Of a stretch of 64,000 nucleotides of DNA, positions 49,828 to 60,975 are shown piece after piece. The stretch is from Protula sp. h YS-2021 (lineage: Eukaryota > Annelida > Polychaeta > Sabellida > Serpulidae), in contig OX457031.1 of assembly GCA_949752745.1 (NCBI GenBank), forward strand, positions 50,144,188-50,208,187. The letters run 5' to 3'. Under the pieces are notes generated by a model. The model was not told the origin of the DNA. It did no database searches and saw nothing but the letters and a program-made list of their open reading frames with translations. How positions within the stretch are numbered: the first letter of the stretch is position 1; each line of letters starts with the position of its first letter. Both the position numbers and the translations under genes were made by a program.

Positions 49828-49833
49828 TTTATT
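49828..49833 (-). terminator. polyadenylation signal of the C2H2 gene
   Basis: AATAAA on the minus strand (TTTATT on plus), about 250 bp past the stop and only 25 bp from the second signal of the opposing gene: tail-to-tail gene pair. Confidence 0.5.
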
Positions 49834-50083
49834 TTTCTCATACAATACTTGAATATAAAACATAATAATACAATTCTTGAATATAATACATAATAATACA
49901 AAATTAACTATAATACCTAATATACGATATATGATATATGGTTTACGGGTCAATTAAAACCGCGTCAATAACCTTACGACTTTATATGTTGCAAAGCAAG
50001 GCATATATTAATACACAACGCTTAAGTTCATAAAATATTACAACATTTATAATGTCTTTATCATAAAGTTTAGTCAAATAAGT

Positions 50084-50818
50084 CTATTTTTCTTCTTCTG
50101 TTTCACTCTGTTCACTCTCCATACCACTTTCTTCATCACTGCTGTCATACTCCTCTTCCTCCATATCTAGTAGCTCTTCAAAGAATGCATTGTTTTTCCT
50201 TATAGCCGCCTTTAGTGCCTTTGAATACTTGTAATGTTTTTCATCCACAAAGTAATTAAAGTCCTTTAAAATCTTTTGATAATGTTGGCTTTGTTCTAGA
50301 CGCTGGGTATAGTTGAATAGTCTCATAAACAGTTGTTTTAGTCCATGTTTATAAATGGGTCGAAGGTCATAACTTGCTATTTCCCGCGCATCTTCAAGTC
50401 CTTGTTCTTCATATTCTGAAACCTTTTCTTGAAATTTGACATCATAGTCATCGTAGACTTCTTGAACCATATCATACCAAACAGAGTCTATTTCTGACTC
50501 ACTTTCAGAGTCTGTTTCTGACTCACTTTCAGAACTCCTGTCATCAGCATCCTCACCACACTGCTCCATATGTTTGAGCAAAGCTTCTTCGCTGTTGTAT
50601 AATGCACCACATTCTGTACAAGCCTGTGCGTTCTTTTCAGCCATATTAACGCTTTGACTTTCCATAGAAGACTCATCTAAAGTTTCCGTGAAAGGTAGTT
50701 TTACAGGGTTTTCCATATCCGATTCTTCATCCACTTCTGACGTGTGAGTAACCTTTGAGTGTCTTTTAAGACTTTGCGGCCAATTGTAAGATTTCGAACA
50801 AATGTTGCATTTATACAT
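50084..50818 (-). CDS. C2H2 zinc-finger protein with acidic helical tail, carried by the palindromic element
   Basis: 244 residues, intact, single exon. Finger 1 at residues 4-25 is a classical C2H2 (CNIC...LKRHSKVTH). Finger 2 at 67-87 (CTEC...LLKHMEQC) is C2HC. Residues 89-113 are a Ser/Glu/Asp repeat region. Residues about 114-220 look helical and rich in Tyr, Lys and Glu (FLQ-like segments such as LKQLFMRLFNYTQRLEQSQ), and the last 25 residues are very acidic. Its likely role is sequence-specific DNA binding, perhaps to the GAACAT array that lies upstream of both genes, but that is inference. It converges on the PC4-like gene and starts about 60 bp inside the right arm's inner end. Confidence 0.8.
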   Translation of the reverse strand: MYKCNICSKSYNWPQSLKRHSKVTHTSEVDEESDMENPVKLPFTETLDESSMESQSVNMAEKNAQACTECGALYNSEEALLKHMEQCGEDADDRSSESESETDSESESEIDSVWYDMVQEVYDDYDVKFQEKVSEYEEQGLEDAREIASYDLRPIYKHGLKQLFMRLFNYTQRLEQSQHYQKILKDFNYFVDEKHYKYSKALKAAIRKNNAFFEELLDMEEEEYDSSDEESGMESEQSETEEEK

Positions 50819-50876
50819 CCTTTCGGTTCAACCTACACTATTCATATGATGAGAAAGTCTTTAAACATAGCTTCAT

Positions 50877-53520
50877 ATACAACAACTTGTTGAACAACAT
50901 GTTGAACATGTTGAACATGTTGAACTTGTTGAACATGTTGAACTTGTTGAACATGTTGAACTTGTTGAACATGTTGAACATGTTGAACTTGTTGAACATG
51001 TTGAACATGTTGAACATGTTGAACATGTTGAACTTGTTGAACATGTTGAACATGTTGAACATGTTGAACTTGTTGAACATGTTGAACATGTTGAACATGT
51101 TGAACATGTTGAACTTGTTGAACTTGTTGAACATGTTGAACATGTTGAACAATTTGTTGAACAATACCATGACGTAATATCTTCCAAAAATTATTCGAAC
51201 ACGTGTATTGAATGGGCTTGCCATTCGAACACGTCTTTTAAATGGGCTTGTCATTCGAACACATGTTTGAATGGTGTGCTCTTCTCACCTGTGCAAATAG
51301 CCTGTGACCACTGTAAACTAGAAATAAAACAGATCAAACGGTAAAATTTTCAGTCAAATCGGTTGAACATGGTGAAAGTTATCTACTTTTTTCAAACGCT
51401 AGTAAAATATACATTATGCTTACAGCCACATGTGCAAATAACCTGTGACTACTTAATAACAAAACTAGATATAAAACTGAATCAAATAGTGATATTTTCA
51501 TACAAATTGGGTAAGCATAACGAAAGTTAGGTCGCTTTTAAGTTAAAATGGCGACATGCGACAAAAAATGTATACAGCCGTCGGTGCAACTAGCCCATGA
51601 CTATGTTAAAACTAGATATAAAACTGAATCAAACAGCGAAATTTTTATACAAATCGGTCAACTATAACGAAAGTTATCGCAATTTAAAGTTAAAATGGCG
51701 GCTTGTTGCAAAAATGCATACAGCCGTCGGTGCAAGTAGCCCATAACCACTTTATAACAAAACTTAACATAAACCTGAATCAAACAGTGAAATGTGCTGG
51801 AACCCCTCTTTCCTCACTTACTGCTAGCAATGTTGATTTTTACCACCTGTTAAGTATCCCCGCTGGCTTTGCCGTCTGTCTGTTTACAAACACTGCATAA
51901 GAAGAACTGTGTGTCTAGCACAGTCGACTTTGTACTTTTCAGCTATTTGAGAAAAGAATGACTCTTAGAACAAATGCTGTTAGAGAACACGCGAGAAGTT
52001 TTACATATTGAAAGAGCATTCTAAAAAATATGTGCTAACGTTTAACTTTTAATGCGGATGCTAACTGTTTTAGGATAGCACAGTAAATGGTTTGTAACAT
52101 ATTCATTTAGATTAGTAAGAGATACTATATTCAGGTAAGTTTTTTTCTGTTGTTTTGTGTTTGCACATTTTTTTTTTAGTAAAGAAATCCTACAACGCTG
52201 TAAAATGTTGCAAAACAGACTGACCAATACGCAATTCATAAACCAGTACGGGAGCACAGGGTTAAAAAAAACTAGTCAACGAGAGCAAAAAAAAAATGAA
52301 TGTATTGAAAGCTTTGTAGAGCTGATTAGTAAAAGAATCATTTGATTCTGTGTTATTCAGCATGCCTGCTAAGACGTGTCGGTGAAGTGGGAGTTCTAGC
52401 AGTACGGTGTCGGGCACAGCGTGTGTACAGGAGCGGGTGTAGTGTGATGTTCAATTGGTGCGTCTGAGGTGCATAACGGGTGCAGCGGCGGTGTGTCAAA
52501 GGAACTGGGAGCAGCGCGTTGTTAGTGTTACAGCACCTTTCGGAAGGGTGCAATTTCATGGTGTGGTCCGTACTTTGACGGACACAGCTTCAGTGTATAC
52601 ATAGAGGAGGTGCTGTGTTACTACAAGGAGAACAGCGTGTGGTGCATTGTGGTGCACCAGGTTTAGTACCGGTTGGAATATGCTTGTCTTTGATAAGGTG
52701 TTTTCATTAAAGATATTTGGTGTGTTGGGGAATTTAAAACGTATTTTTTTTGTGTTAAAATAAAACTATTAAAATTCAGGTTATGTCAGTTTACTTATTT
52801 TCATGGCCCGTGTGAACACACTCCCGTCGCTATTCGCGACACATGGTGACCCCAGCGTCATTTGAACCTCAGAGAACGTAAGCTTTGCCTCTTGCATTCA
52901 TTGTTTTTTAACACTGCTAGCAATGTTGATTTTTACCACCTGTTACAGTATCCACGCCTGTCTGTTTACAAACACTGCATAACAAGAGCTGTGTGTGTTT
53001 TAGACTGACGTCACTGAGCTAGATTCGGTGGCAGAACCCAATGAGTTGAAAAAAAAAAAAATTCTCGACTGCCGCCTGGGGGGGGGGGAGGGTAGGGGAG
53101 GGGAGGGGGTCTGACATCACTGAACTGGAATCGGCAGCACAACCAAGTGAGCTGGAATCAACGTCCACACTTTATGGTCAGACTTGACTGCCGCCTGGGG
53201 GGGGGGGGTCTGACGTCACTGAGCTAGATTCGGCGGCAGAACCACATGAGCTGGAACAAAAAAAAAAAAAAATTCTCGACTGCCGCCTGGGGGGGGGGGG
53301 GGGGTCCCGACTGCCGGCTGGGGGGGGGGGGAGGTGTCTTGATTTTTGCCACCTGTCCTGTAGCACACCGATTTGGCATGTGATCAAATTCTTGTGTGCC
53401 ACTTATGCTCACTTGAATGTGGCTCGGCTAGGGGGGGGGGGGGTATGACGTCACTGTAGTGGCATGCCTGGGGTAACATGACGTCACTTCCTGGCTCAGA
53501 ACCCTTATTTCCCCCCTACT
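50877..53520 (-). repeat. right inverted arm of the palindromic element
   Basis: Carries the same modules as the left arm in inverted order, with identity apparently above 98% apart from C/G runs and array unit number. The match to the left arm ends at 'gttgttcaacaagttgttgt', right before each single-copy gene region. Confidence 0.9.
50880..51165. promoter_or_regulatory. GTTGAACAT array upstream of the C2H2 gene
   Basis: Mirror copy of the left array at the inner end of the right arm. It therefore sits directly upstream of the minus-strand zinc-finger gene, so both genes have the same upstream array. Core AACATGTT repeats every 9 bp. Confidence 0.7.
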
Positions 53521-53526
53521 CCATAT
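53521..53526. repeat. target-site duplication CCATAT (right)
   Basis: CCATAT directly after CCCCTACT. It pairs with 46145-46150. Confidence 0.88.
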
Positions 53527-54440
53527 GTACGCAGACCATACCCAAATCAAAAAAGTGTTCAATCCTAAGTCGAAACAAAACCAAAAGACCGCAATACATC
53601 AGTTAGAAAATGACATCAACCAAATTTCAACCTGGATGAAAAACAGTGAATTGAAACTAAATGAAGAAAAGCGTGAGATTCAAGCGAAAGAAATCTGTCC
53701 AAAATTTATTTTGATTGCTTAGAACTTGCAAATAAAACAGTGCCTGTGTCATCGTGTGCACGAAACTTAGGTGTTATGATCTATAGCAGTCTAACTCTTG
53801 AAGACCAGGTGGTCCAAATTAGAAAATCTTGTTTTTTTTCTACCTCAACTGGATAAGGAAAATTAGGAGGTATTTGACAACGGATGCAGCAAAATCGGTG
53901 GTGCACTTGTGGTTTCAAAACTAGGCTACTGTAACAGCCTGTTGATCAATACTCTTGTAAAGCTGATCAACAAGTTACAAAGTGTACACAATGCTGCCGC
54001 TCGGATAATCGCAAATGTACCTAAATGTGAGCATATCACGCCCACTTTAAAGTCTTTACACTGGCTTTACACCCCCCCTTTCACCAGCGTATAAAGTTCA
54101 AAGTGCTGCTCATCACTTTTAAGGCTCCAAACGAAGCCCCGCAATATACCTCGGAACTGATTGAGACGCACACTCCGACCGACGCGAGTGCTTCGTTCTA
54201 CCGACGGGCAGTTGCTTCACGTTGCAAGGACTGGCACAAGATACGGTGATAGGGTATTTAGCAGGACCGCCATTTACCTTTGGAATACAATACCGAAGCA
54301 TATGAAGTCGGCACAGTTTGTAGAAGAATTTAAGAAGCTTTCAAAGACACTATTATTCCAAGAAGCCTATCATATTCCGTAACTAATTTTCGCTCAGTGG
54401 CAAGGCTAAATGAGTGCTATACGAGCGAAACCATGACGAT
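53521..54440 (+). pseudogene. L2/CR1-group LINE, 3' part (after the insertion)
   Basis: Resumes at MYADHTQ, where the catalytic YADD aspartate has become His, then ISTWMKNSELKLNEEK, ARNLGVMIYSSLTLEDQV, SKLGYCNSLLINTL, LQSVHNAAARII and the C-terminal NTIPKHMKSAQFVEEFKK, ending at 54382, followed by a short 'gacgatgat' 3' tail. Frameshifts near 53700 and 53850 and in the 'cacccccccttt' run. It is the same copy as 45350-46156. Confidence 0.83.
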
Positions 54441-54676
54441 GATAAAAAGTTGGCCCCGTGAGCTTAAGCTTCACAGCCAAGATCAAGGCTCGAAACCGGA
54501 AGTTGACCATTATCTTGATTTTTTTTAAATTTTAGCTCATTTTCTACCATTTGAGTGCAAAAGATGATACATAAACGATATGGAGTTGATCTTGAGCTTT
54601 TCTATCAAGGTCAAGACCCAAAGCAGAAGTTGATAATCATCTCGAAAACCATCATATATATATTCATATATATATA

Positions 54677-54798
<122 letters not shown>

Positions 54799-57659
54799 AT
54801 GCATCTATGTACCGTCATGCATTCAGATTTGAATTCGGGCAAACGAAACTTCTAAAAAATCAAAGTAGTCACGGGAGTTGTAATTTTATTGCCAACAATT
54901 TGGAAAAAAACTTCTGCGAATATTTATAAATCACTTCCAGATAGTTTTGAACATAATGAATAAAATCAACAGTTAAAAGACCAGCTACATTTTTTGTTTC
55001 AAACCTGGAAAGGACACCGATGAACGTTTCTAAAACGAGACCAAACCAGTTTCACACTTATTTCTGAACTGCAGATAAAATTGAATTTTACATGTCTAAG
55101 ATTGCATTCTAGATGCCATTAATGAATTGTTGATATCATAGAATGAATTATAGATATCTAAAATCTAATGGTGTATATTTGAAAATAATTACTGATATCT
55201 ATAATTCAGAAATAAGTCTGAAAACTCCATTCTGCACTGCTGTTAAAAAAACTGCCTCTAGGACACAGCCGCCTGCCCCACAAACCGCCCCTGGTTGGAG
55301 TGTTGCCACCATTTTCTACAGCTAAAAATAGCTTTATTCCACTATATACAGAAGCGAAGATTTAAAATATCTCGGATATCACATTCAACTACACTAAGAT
55401 ATAGGAAGTAGGGGTAAATGAACACAGAAGTAACTACAAAAGAAAGGTTAAGCCCAGACTCAATTGGCATTCAGTTCAGGAAATTTCGGCCCATTTCTTC
55501 TTCCGTTTTGTCGAAGAGGGGGATAATTTGAGCCAATTACCCAAACATTTTGAATTACGTGTTTTTTTTTTACAATTGAATATCTGGTACATATTGGCAA
55601 TTAATTATATGTATGTATGTGAGGAAGTAAATCTGTCCAAAAAATAACGTGGTAGTTTATTTCGTATTTCACAGATAAAACTTCCTTATTCAGGTCTGAA
55701 AAAAATATGACATGTATAACACTTTATAACTAATAACCAATGTACTGAATGTGCAATTGAAAAAAAAACACATGATTCAAAATGTTGACTTCTGAATCAT
55801 GTTTTCAAGGTTAAAACTTTAAAAAATCTTTCATTCTGCACACGGCAAGAACAAGAAGTAAAGCAGGTTGGTATAACGAATGTCCAGGGTCATTGTGAGG
55901 AGCCAAGATCCCGTTAATTCAAATTTTAAAAGGGTTGCAGGACCGACGAAATAAAAGTTTTTAAAGAGAGGATTATACATGGATGATGTGTATAAAATCT
56001 GAAAGCAATACGATCAAATCACCAGAACGTTGTGGAAGCATTTTGAAAACTGGTGACTGTTTTTTTTTTATCAAATAGCGGCCTTTTTGCCAGTCTTTGA
56101 GGGATCCCCCCCCCCCCCCTAAAAAAAAAAAAAACTTTTTCGAACAGGTCAAACTTTGGACCACACTAAGCAAAGCGATTAAAATTGTAGAACAATTGGA
56201 CAAAACCCATTTGTAAAAAATGAATCTCCAAAAATCGCCCCAAAAAGTAATGTTTAAAGAAAAGATCACTTGAAGCACATCTTAAAAATTTGAAAAGCAC
56301 TCCAAATAAAACTGTGGGAGAAAAGGCATTTTGAAAATGGGCTGAAAAAATTTTAAATGCACTATTTGGCCTGTCTTTGGTGGATTGACCAAGAAGCAAT
56401 TTTTCAAAGGTGGACAACCTAGGAAACACTAGCATTTTGAAAACAAAATATTTTAAATAACACCATTTTGCCAATTCCCAGCAAACCGTGCCAAAAAAAA
56501 GTAAATTTTCAAGAAAGACAGTCATGCAAAATCAAACTGTGAGACAAGAAGCAGTTTGAAATAAAATTAAAATATATTTTGGTATTCAAATTTGCGAGAA
56601 AATATTTGGACAGGACATTGATTGGAGTATGTGATGACTATTTACCAATTATTGTTTATTTTAGATTCCGACTTCCTTCGTATACTGAAGAAGAAACATA
56701 TTTTGGAGGACTTCAGAACTTCGAAAACTTGAGCTATTTCTGGCCTAGTCTAACAAACTCATACGAAACAAGACGCAAACAGTTGCATTGCCTTTGAGAA
56801 ATGGTGTGTGAAATGCACAATTTGAAATTAAATGATTAACATTTTTAATGTGGTTTTGCATTGAGAACAACGTCGGAAGACAGACATTATTTCGACTTCC
56901 ATAAACAAAAAAAAAAACCAGTCGTTGGGCCCGACGTCTATCCAATGTTGCTTGAACGTCGCAATGCTTACTGGGAAGTCTCATGCGATCATTCTGCATA
57001 TCTAGCTATAGCAGTGCGAGAAAAAACTTCTCCAATAAGCTGATTTACAGTTTCGGCTGCGAAGTTTACGCAAAAAAAACAGGACTCCAGTTTTTTTCCT
57101 TTTCTGTTAAAAACCGTTGCAATAATAATATCACGAATAAATTTTTCCACATTTCAATAAAGTTTTGACACTTTTGAAGTATTTTTCTCCTTTGTTTCTT
57201 GACGTTTTCCCCACTGGAATCCTGCAAGTTTCCATCAATATTAGAGCACGCCCACTCAAAAACCGCGAACTGACTTGTATCAAAAGTTACACTCGGATAC
57301 ACAACATCTGGGATATAAATTCAGTCTACACTAAACAAAATGAGTTTCATTTTATCGTGCTGAATATCCTGGTGACATCACAATTATAAACTCTTTGCAC
57401 TATAACCATTTTCATGGACGCCTCGTGTACAGAAACGCTTGTCACATTTAAATAAATTTATGAAGGTTTAACACCACAAAAGGCACATGCTGGCATACTT
57501 TTTGAGAGTCAATTAACACTTTGCTTGGCAAAATGTTTGGCGTTTTGCTTCTTTTGCTTCAGTATAATTTAAAAACCCAAAATCGAGATCGAAAATTGTG
57601 GACTTTTATGTTAAGCGTTCCTGTAACGCGGCCATGCTGAAAGAGAAACAATTCAACAT

Positions 57660-58493
57660 CAAGCTGTGATCTTCAATGGACTCTCGAGGTCACCAAATCT
57701 AATCGGTCAGAGAGGTCATTTATATGAACAGTTACACTGAGTTTCTCATCCTTTGACGGAATCGTGTTCCGGAGACACACAAGACCCTCCAGCGAGAGAA
57801 GTCTTCAATATGAACACTCAGCCTGAGTCTCATCAAAGTTCGTTATAATGCTTTGGCGGTATCGTGTCCCCAAGACGCCATTGCGACAACGCTAAAGGGA
57901 AAGAATACAAGGTCAAATTGTGACCTTGGATCACTCTCACGGTCACAAAAATCTAGTCAGTCCGAGAAGTGATAAATATAAATACTACACTGAGTTTCAT
58001 CAAAATGCGTTCTCGTGTTATGGCGGAATCGTGTTCACAAGTCGCACAAAGCCCACTCTTACAAAAGAGTTAAGGGTATGCCCGGGAATAGGCTCTCAAG
58101 GTCACAAAAATCTGGTCAGTTTGAGAGGTTATACCTATGAATACACACCCTGACCTTCAGCACAATTCGTTATCATGCATTGATGGAATCGTGTTGATAA
58201 CACGCGCAAAACCAACCCCTTACGCCGGTGGTCAAGGTCAAATATCAAAGTCTACCCGTGACCTTTGTATGGTCCCCCAGGGTCACCACAATCAAACTAG
58301 TCAAGCAGATCATCCATATGAATATTCACTGCGAGTTTCATCAAAATCCATTGACAGAGTTTGGCGGTATCGTTCACAGAGAAAGCGTCACTCCCGGACG
58401 GACAGACAAACAGCTCGACGGACAGTCGGATATCGTTCACAGAGAAAGCGTCACTCACGGACGGACAGACAAACAGTTCGACGGACAGTCGGA
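57660..58493. repeat. tandem ~165-bp degenerate repeats ending in 'gacggacagacaaacag'
   Basis: Four to five imperfect units each with 'gaggtcac(a)aaaatct', 'gagtttcatcaaaat' and 'cggaatcgtgttcacaag'. The last 125 bp is an almost exact duplication of a 62-bp unit (58368-58430 and 58431-58493). This class of repeat is common in mollusc genomes by my recollection. Confidence 0.75.
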
Positions 58494-58965
58494 TATCTTA
58501 AAAACCTTACAACTCTCCAGACCTCGTTAGATTACGGTTTAAAAATAACAATCGACGTCACACTGACATGCGAAGCACTTTTCAGCTCCTGCACCCACGC
58601 TTTCTGGAATAATCAGAACACAAAATTCACAGAGGATGATGTCACTCTACCATAACCAGAGCAGCAAAAGATATTCTTTCACTGAAAACATTCGACACTT
58701 TTTTTAATCAAACAGTTTGTTGTGATTGTGGCAGTTAAACATCCTTCAAAAACACACGTGTACAACAGCGGTGAACAATTGTTTGAAAGTAAGGAGTGGG
58801 TGGGTATGAGAGGACAGCAAACTTTGTATGAAGTTATTCAGTGAAATACACCGGTTTGTTCGGGACTGAGCACTGGTCTGAAGCCCCCCCCCCCCCATCC
58901 CACCCACCCATACACCCCTGACCTTCCACTTGTCTATATAATTGTATCTGACATATCCCAAAAAA

Positions 58966-60531
58966 TTACATCTCTCCTGTGGAACCGGCCATATTCGTAT
59001 ATGTGTTTTTGAAACATCCCCTTCTTCCTCTCAACATGAAGACTACCACTAATGACGTCAGAATGACGCCGACGGCAAGGCCAAGAAAGGCCATGCCGAC
59101 AGCATAGTTGACAACACTCTTTCCCTCACTGGGTTTCGTGGTAGGTTTGACAGTAGGCTGAGGGTGGCAATGCCCCATACTGAAGTTGCTGAGCGATGTT
59201 GGGAGGGCGCTGCACTGGTCGCATGTCATACACATGTAATTGGGTCTGTCCGATTTCGGGATTACGCTGGGGCTTTTCTGAAACCAGGTGATAAATTCGC
59301 TGTTCCTGCATGCACAGTCATAGGGATTCAAATCAGCTTTCAACTGCTTCGTTTTGTTGAAGAAAGCTAGATCTGCTTTGCTAAATGTTACGAAATGGCT
59401 GAAAGATACATCCAGGGAAGAGAGATTCTGCAAAGTGCGTATAGCTTCATGTAGCTGGTAGAAATATACGCTGGTTTTTGTAGCCATTCCGTGCAGATAC
59501 AGGGCCGACAGGGAGGTATCATTTGTGAAGGCATTGTCGCCGAAACCCCGAAGATTCGCATTGTTGCTTAAATCCAAAACCTTCAGATTTGCTAAATTAG
59601 CAAATGCACTTCCAGTGCTGGTGATCAATGTGTTAGATAAAGATATTTCTGACAAGGCTTGGCATTTGGTAAAGACATCGTCTGGGATCACCGTACCAAG
59701 GAAACCTCTCAAATCCAGGGTCTCTAATTTAACAAGATTTCCAAACACCGAGCTTTTAATGTCAGAGATTCTATTGTCGTTCAAGTTCAGCTTCTTCAAA
59801 CTACCAAGTCCTTTGACGTCATCATCACCAATAGCGTGGATGTTGTTATTAGCCAATGAAAGCGAAGATAATGTTTTGAAACTGGAAAATGCCCCGTCGA
59901 TTGTTTCTATTTTGTTGATGGCCAGATCAAGTTCATTGAGATTTGGATTGACATTCGCGAAGGCTCTTGATATATCCATTAATCCAAGACCACCAAGAGA
60001 AAGGAATTGCAGAGGCATGCCGGAAAAGGCATCTCCAAGAACGAACCCTGTCACGTTGGTTAGTCCTTGGTCGCCATTAAGAGAGGTTAAGTCCAAATAT
60101 AGAAGGTTATTCAGTGGTGTGAAGGAGCCCTCCGGAATGGCTTTGAAAGCATTGTGTGCAAGTTTAAGCGTTTCCAAAGGAGTGTTGTTGAAAACCAGAT
60201 CGGGTAATTCTGTGACGTCATTGTGGCACAGTGACAGATGTTTTAATGAAGTACAACCGTCAAACGCACTGGCGTTCACATGGGCTATTTTGTTGGCGTC
60301 TAATGTCAGATTCTGGAGTTTGGTGTACTTCGACAAGGCGTCAGATTTCAGTTCTGTCAGAAGATTGCCGCTCATATCCAGTGACGTCATATTGTCTGGC
60401 AATGACGGTGGGAAGTCCGTTAGATTCCGGTTAGAGCAATCATACGAGGTGCCTTTGCTTTGGCAGCCCTCGGGCTTCATATGTGCGTTTGCCATGTACA
60501 AACCTAAACACATCACTATCCCAAATAACAT
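58966..60531 (-). CDS. LRR transmembrane receptor, single exon, YTNM tail
   Basis: 521 residues, intact, no introns. A signal peptide (1-16, MLFGIVMCLGLYMANA) is followed by an LRRNT-like Cys pair (GCQSKGTSYDC), about 14 leucine-rich repeats (LxxLxLxxNxL, e.g. LQNLTLDANKIAHV, LSSLSLANNNIHAI) and LRRCT (NPYDCACRNSEFITWF ... CMTCDQC). A Pro/Thr stalk (PTVKPTTKPSEGK) leads to one TM helix at about 473-500 and a 21-residue tail (RGRRGCFKNTYTNMAGSTGEM, residues 501-521). Many N-glycosylation sites. The ectodomain is Toll-like but there is no TIR domain, so signalling must use the tail or partners. Likely a cell-surface recognition or adhesion receptor. Confidence 0.92.
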   Translation of the reverse strand: MLFGIVMCLGLYMANAHMKPEGCQSKGTSYDCSNRNLTDFPPSLPDNMTSLDMSGNLLTELKSDALSKYTKLQNLTLDANKIAHVNASAFDGCTSLKHLSLCHNDVTELPDLVFNNTPLETLKLAHNAFKAIPEGSFTPLNNLLYLDLTSLNGDQGLTNVTGFVLGDAFSGMPLQFLSLGGLGLMDISRAFANVNPNLNELDLAINKIETIDGAFSSFKTLSSLSLANNNIHAIGDDDVKGLGSLKKLNLNDNRISDIKSSVFGNLVKLETLDLRGFLGTVIPDDVFTKCQALSEISLSNTLITSTGSAFANLANLKVLDLSNNANLRGFGDNAFTNDTSLSALYLHGMATKTSVYFYQLHEAIRTLQNLSSLDVSFSHFVTFSKADLAFFNKTKQLKADLNPYDCACRNSEFITWFQKSPSVIPKSDRPNYMCMTCDQCSALPTSLSNFSMGHCHPQPTVKPTTKPSEGKSVVNYAVGMAFLGLAVGVILTSLVVVFMLRGRRGCFKNTYTNMAGSTGEM

Positions 60532-60646
60532 ATTTGTTGTTTATTCCACACTGTCTCTTTCCTATTTCAAAATCCTCTAGATGTAAATTCAAAACGCTTA
60601 ATAAATTCAGTCCAATGCTTCTGCTTTAAGAGAGCTGTGTAACAAA

Positions 60647-60686
60647 TGACTCACTGTCTATTAAAATGAGAGGCTGATTATATTTA
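60647..60686 (-). promoter_or_regulatory. candidate promoter of the LRR receptor gene
   Basis: On the minus strand a TATA-like TTAAATATAA (about 60674-60686) is followed by a TGAGTCA AP-1 site (60647-60653), about 120-150 bp upstream of the ATG at 60531. Spacing suits a short 5' leader. Confidence 0.4.
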
Positions 60687-60975
60687 AGGATTTTCAGCCC
60701 CCATCGGTATTGAATTTGTACAACGTGATAACATATTCACCTGATTCCTTTTTCTCTGTCATCATGTTGTTCGGGTAACTTGTCTGAGGTGTTTATTGGT
60801 GGGAAGACCAAATTTGGCAGAGTCATAATGCAGCATGTATAGTTGGTCCTCTTTTAATTTTTAAAAATTTATTTGCATTTAATATGAAAAAACAGGGACT
60901 GAAATTTTGCCATTGGAGCACATATACAACGCACGCGCTGAATATTGCTCACAGCACAGCCTCGGAGCAATCATA

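Larger units (their letters stand above)
46151..53520. mobile_element. 7.37-kb palindromic element with PC4-like and C2H2 genes (Polinton-like ends)
   Basis: Arms 46151-48771 and 50877-53520 are inverted copies: position x on the left pairs with about 99667-x on the right throughout, with few differences outside homopolymers. The ends are AGTAGGGGGGAAATAAGG and its complement, flanked by CCATAT on both sides, a 6-bp target-site duplication inside an old LINE. The 2.1-kb single-copy centre holds two convergent genes whose upstream arrays lie at the inner ends of the arms. No transposase, integrase, DNA polymerase or capsid gene is visible. A 6-bp duplication with AG...CT ends is known for Polinton/Maverick elements, so trans-mobilisation by such an integrase is inferred, not shown. 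Confidence 0.9.

Noticed and set aside
46151..53520. Assembly artefact explaining the palindrome
   Set aside because: A 6-bp duplication at the exact ends, a single-copy centre, and LINE continuity across the junction fit a real insertion; small sequence differences between arms also argue for two real copies.
59525..60580. 351-codon plus-strand frame
   Set aside because: Exact antisense of the LRR receptor coding region; Leu-rich repeats often leave the opposite strand open.
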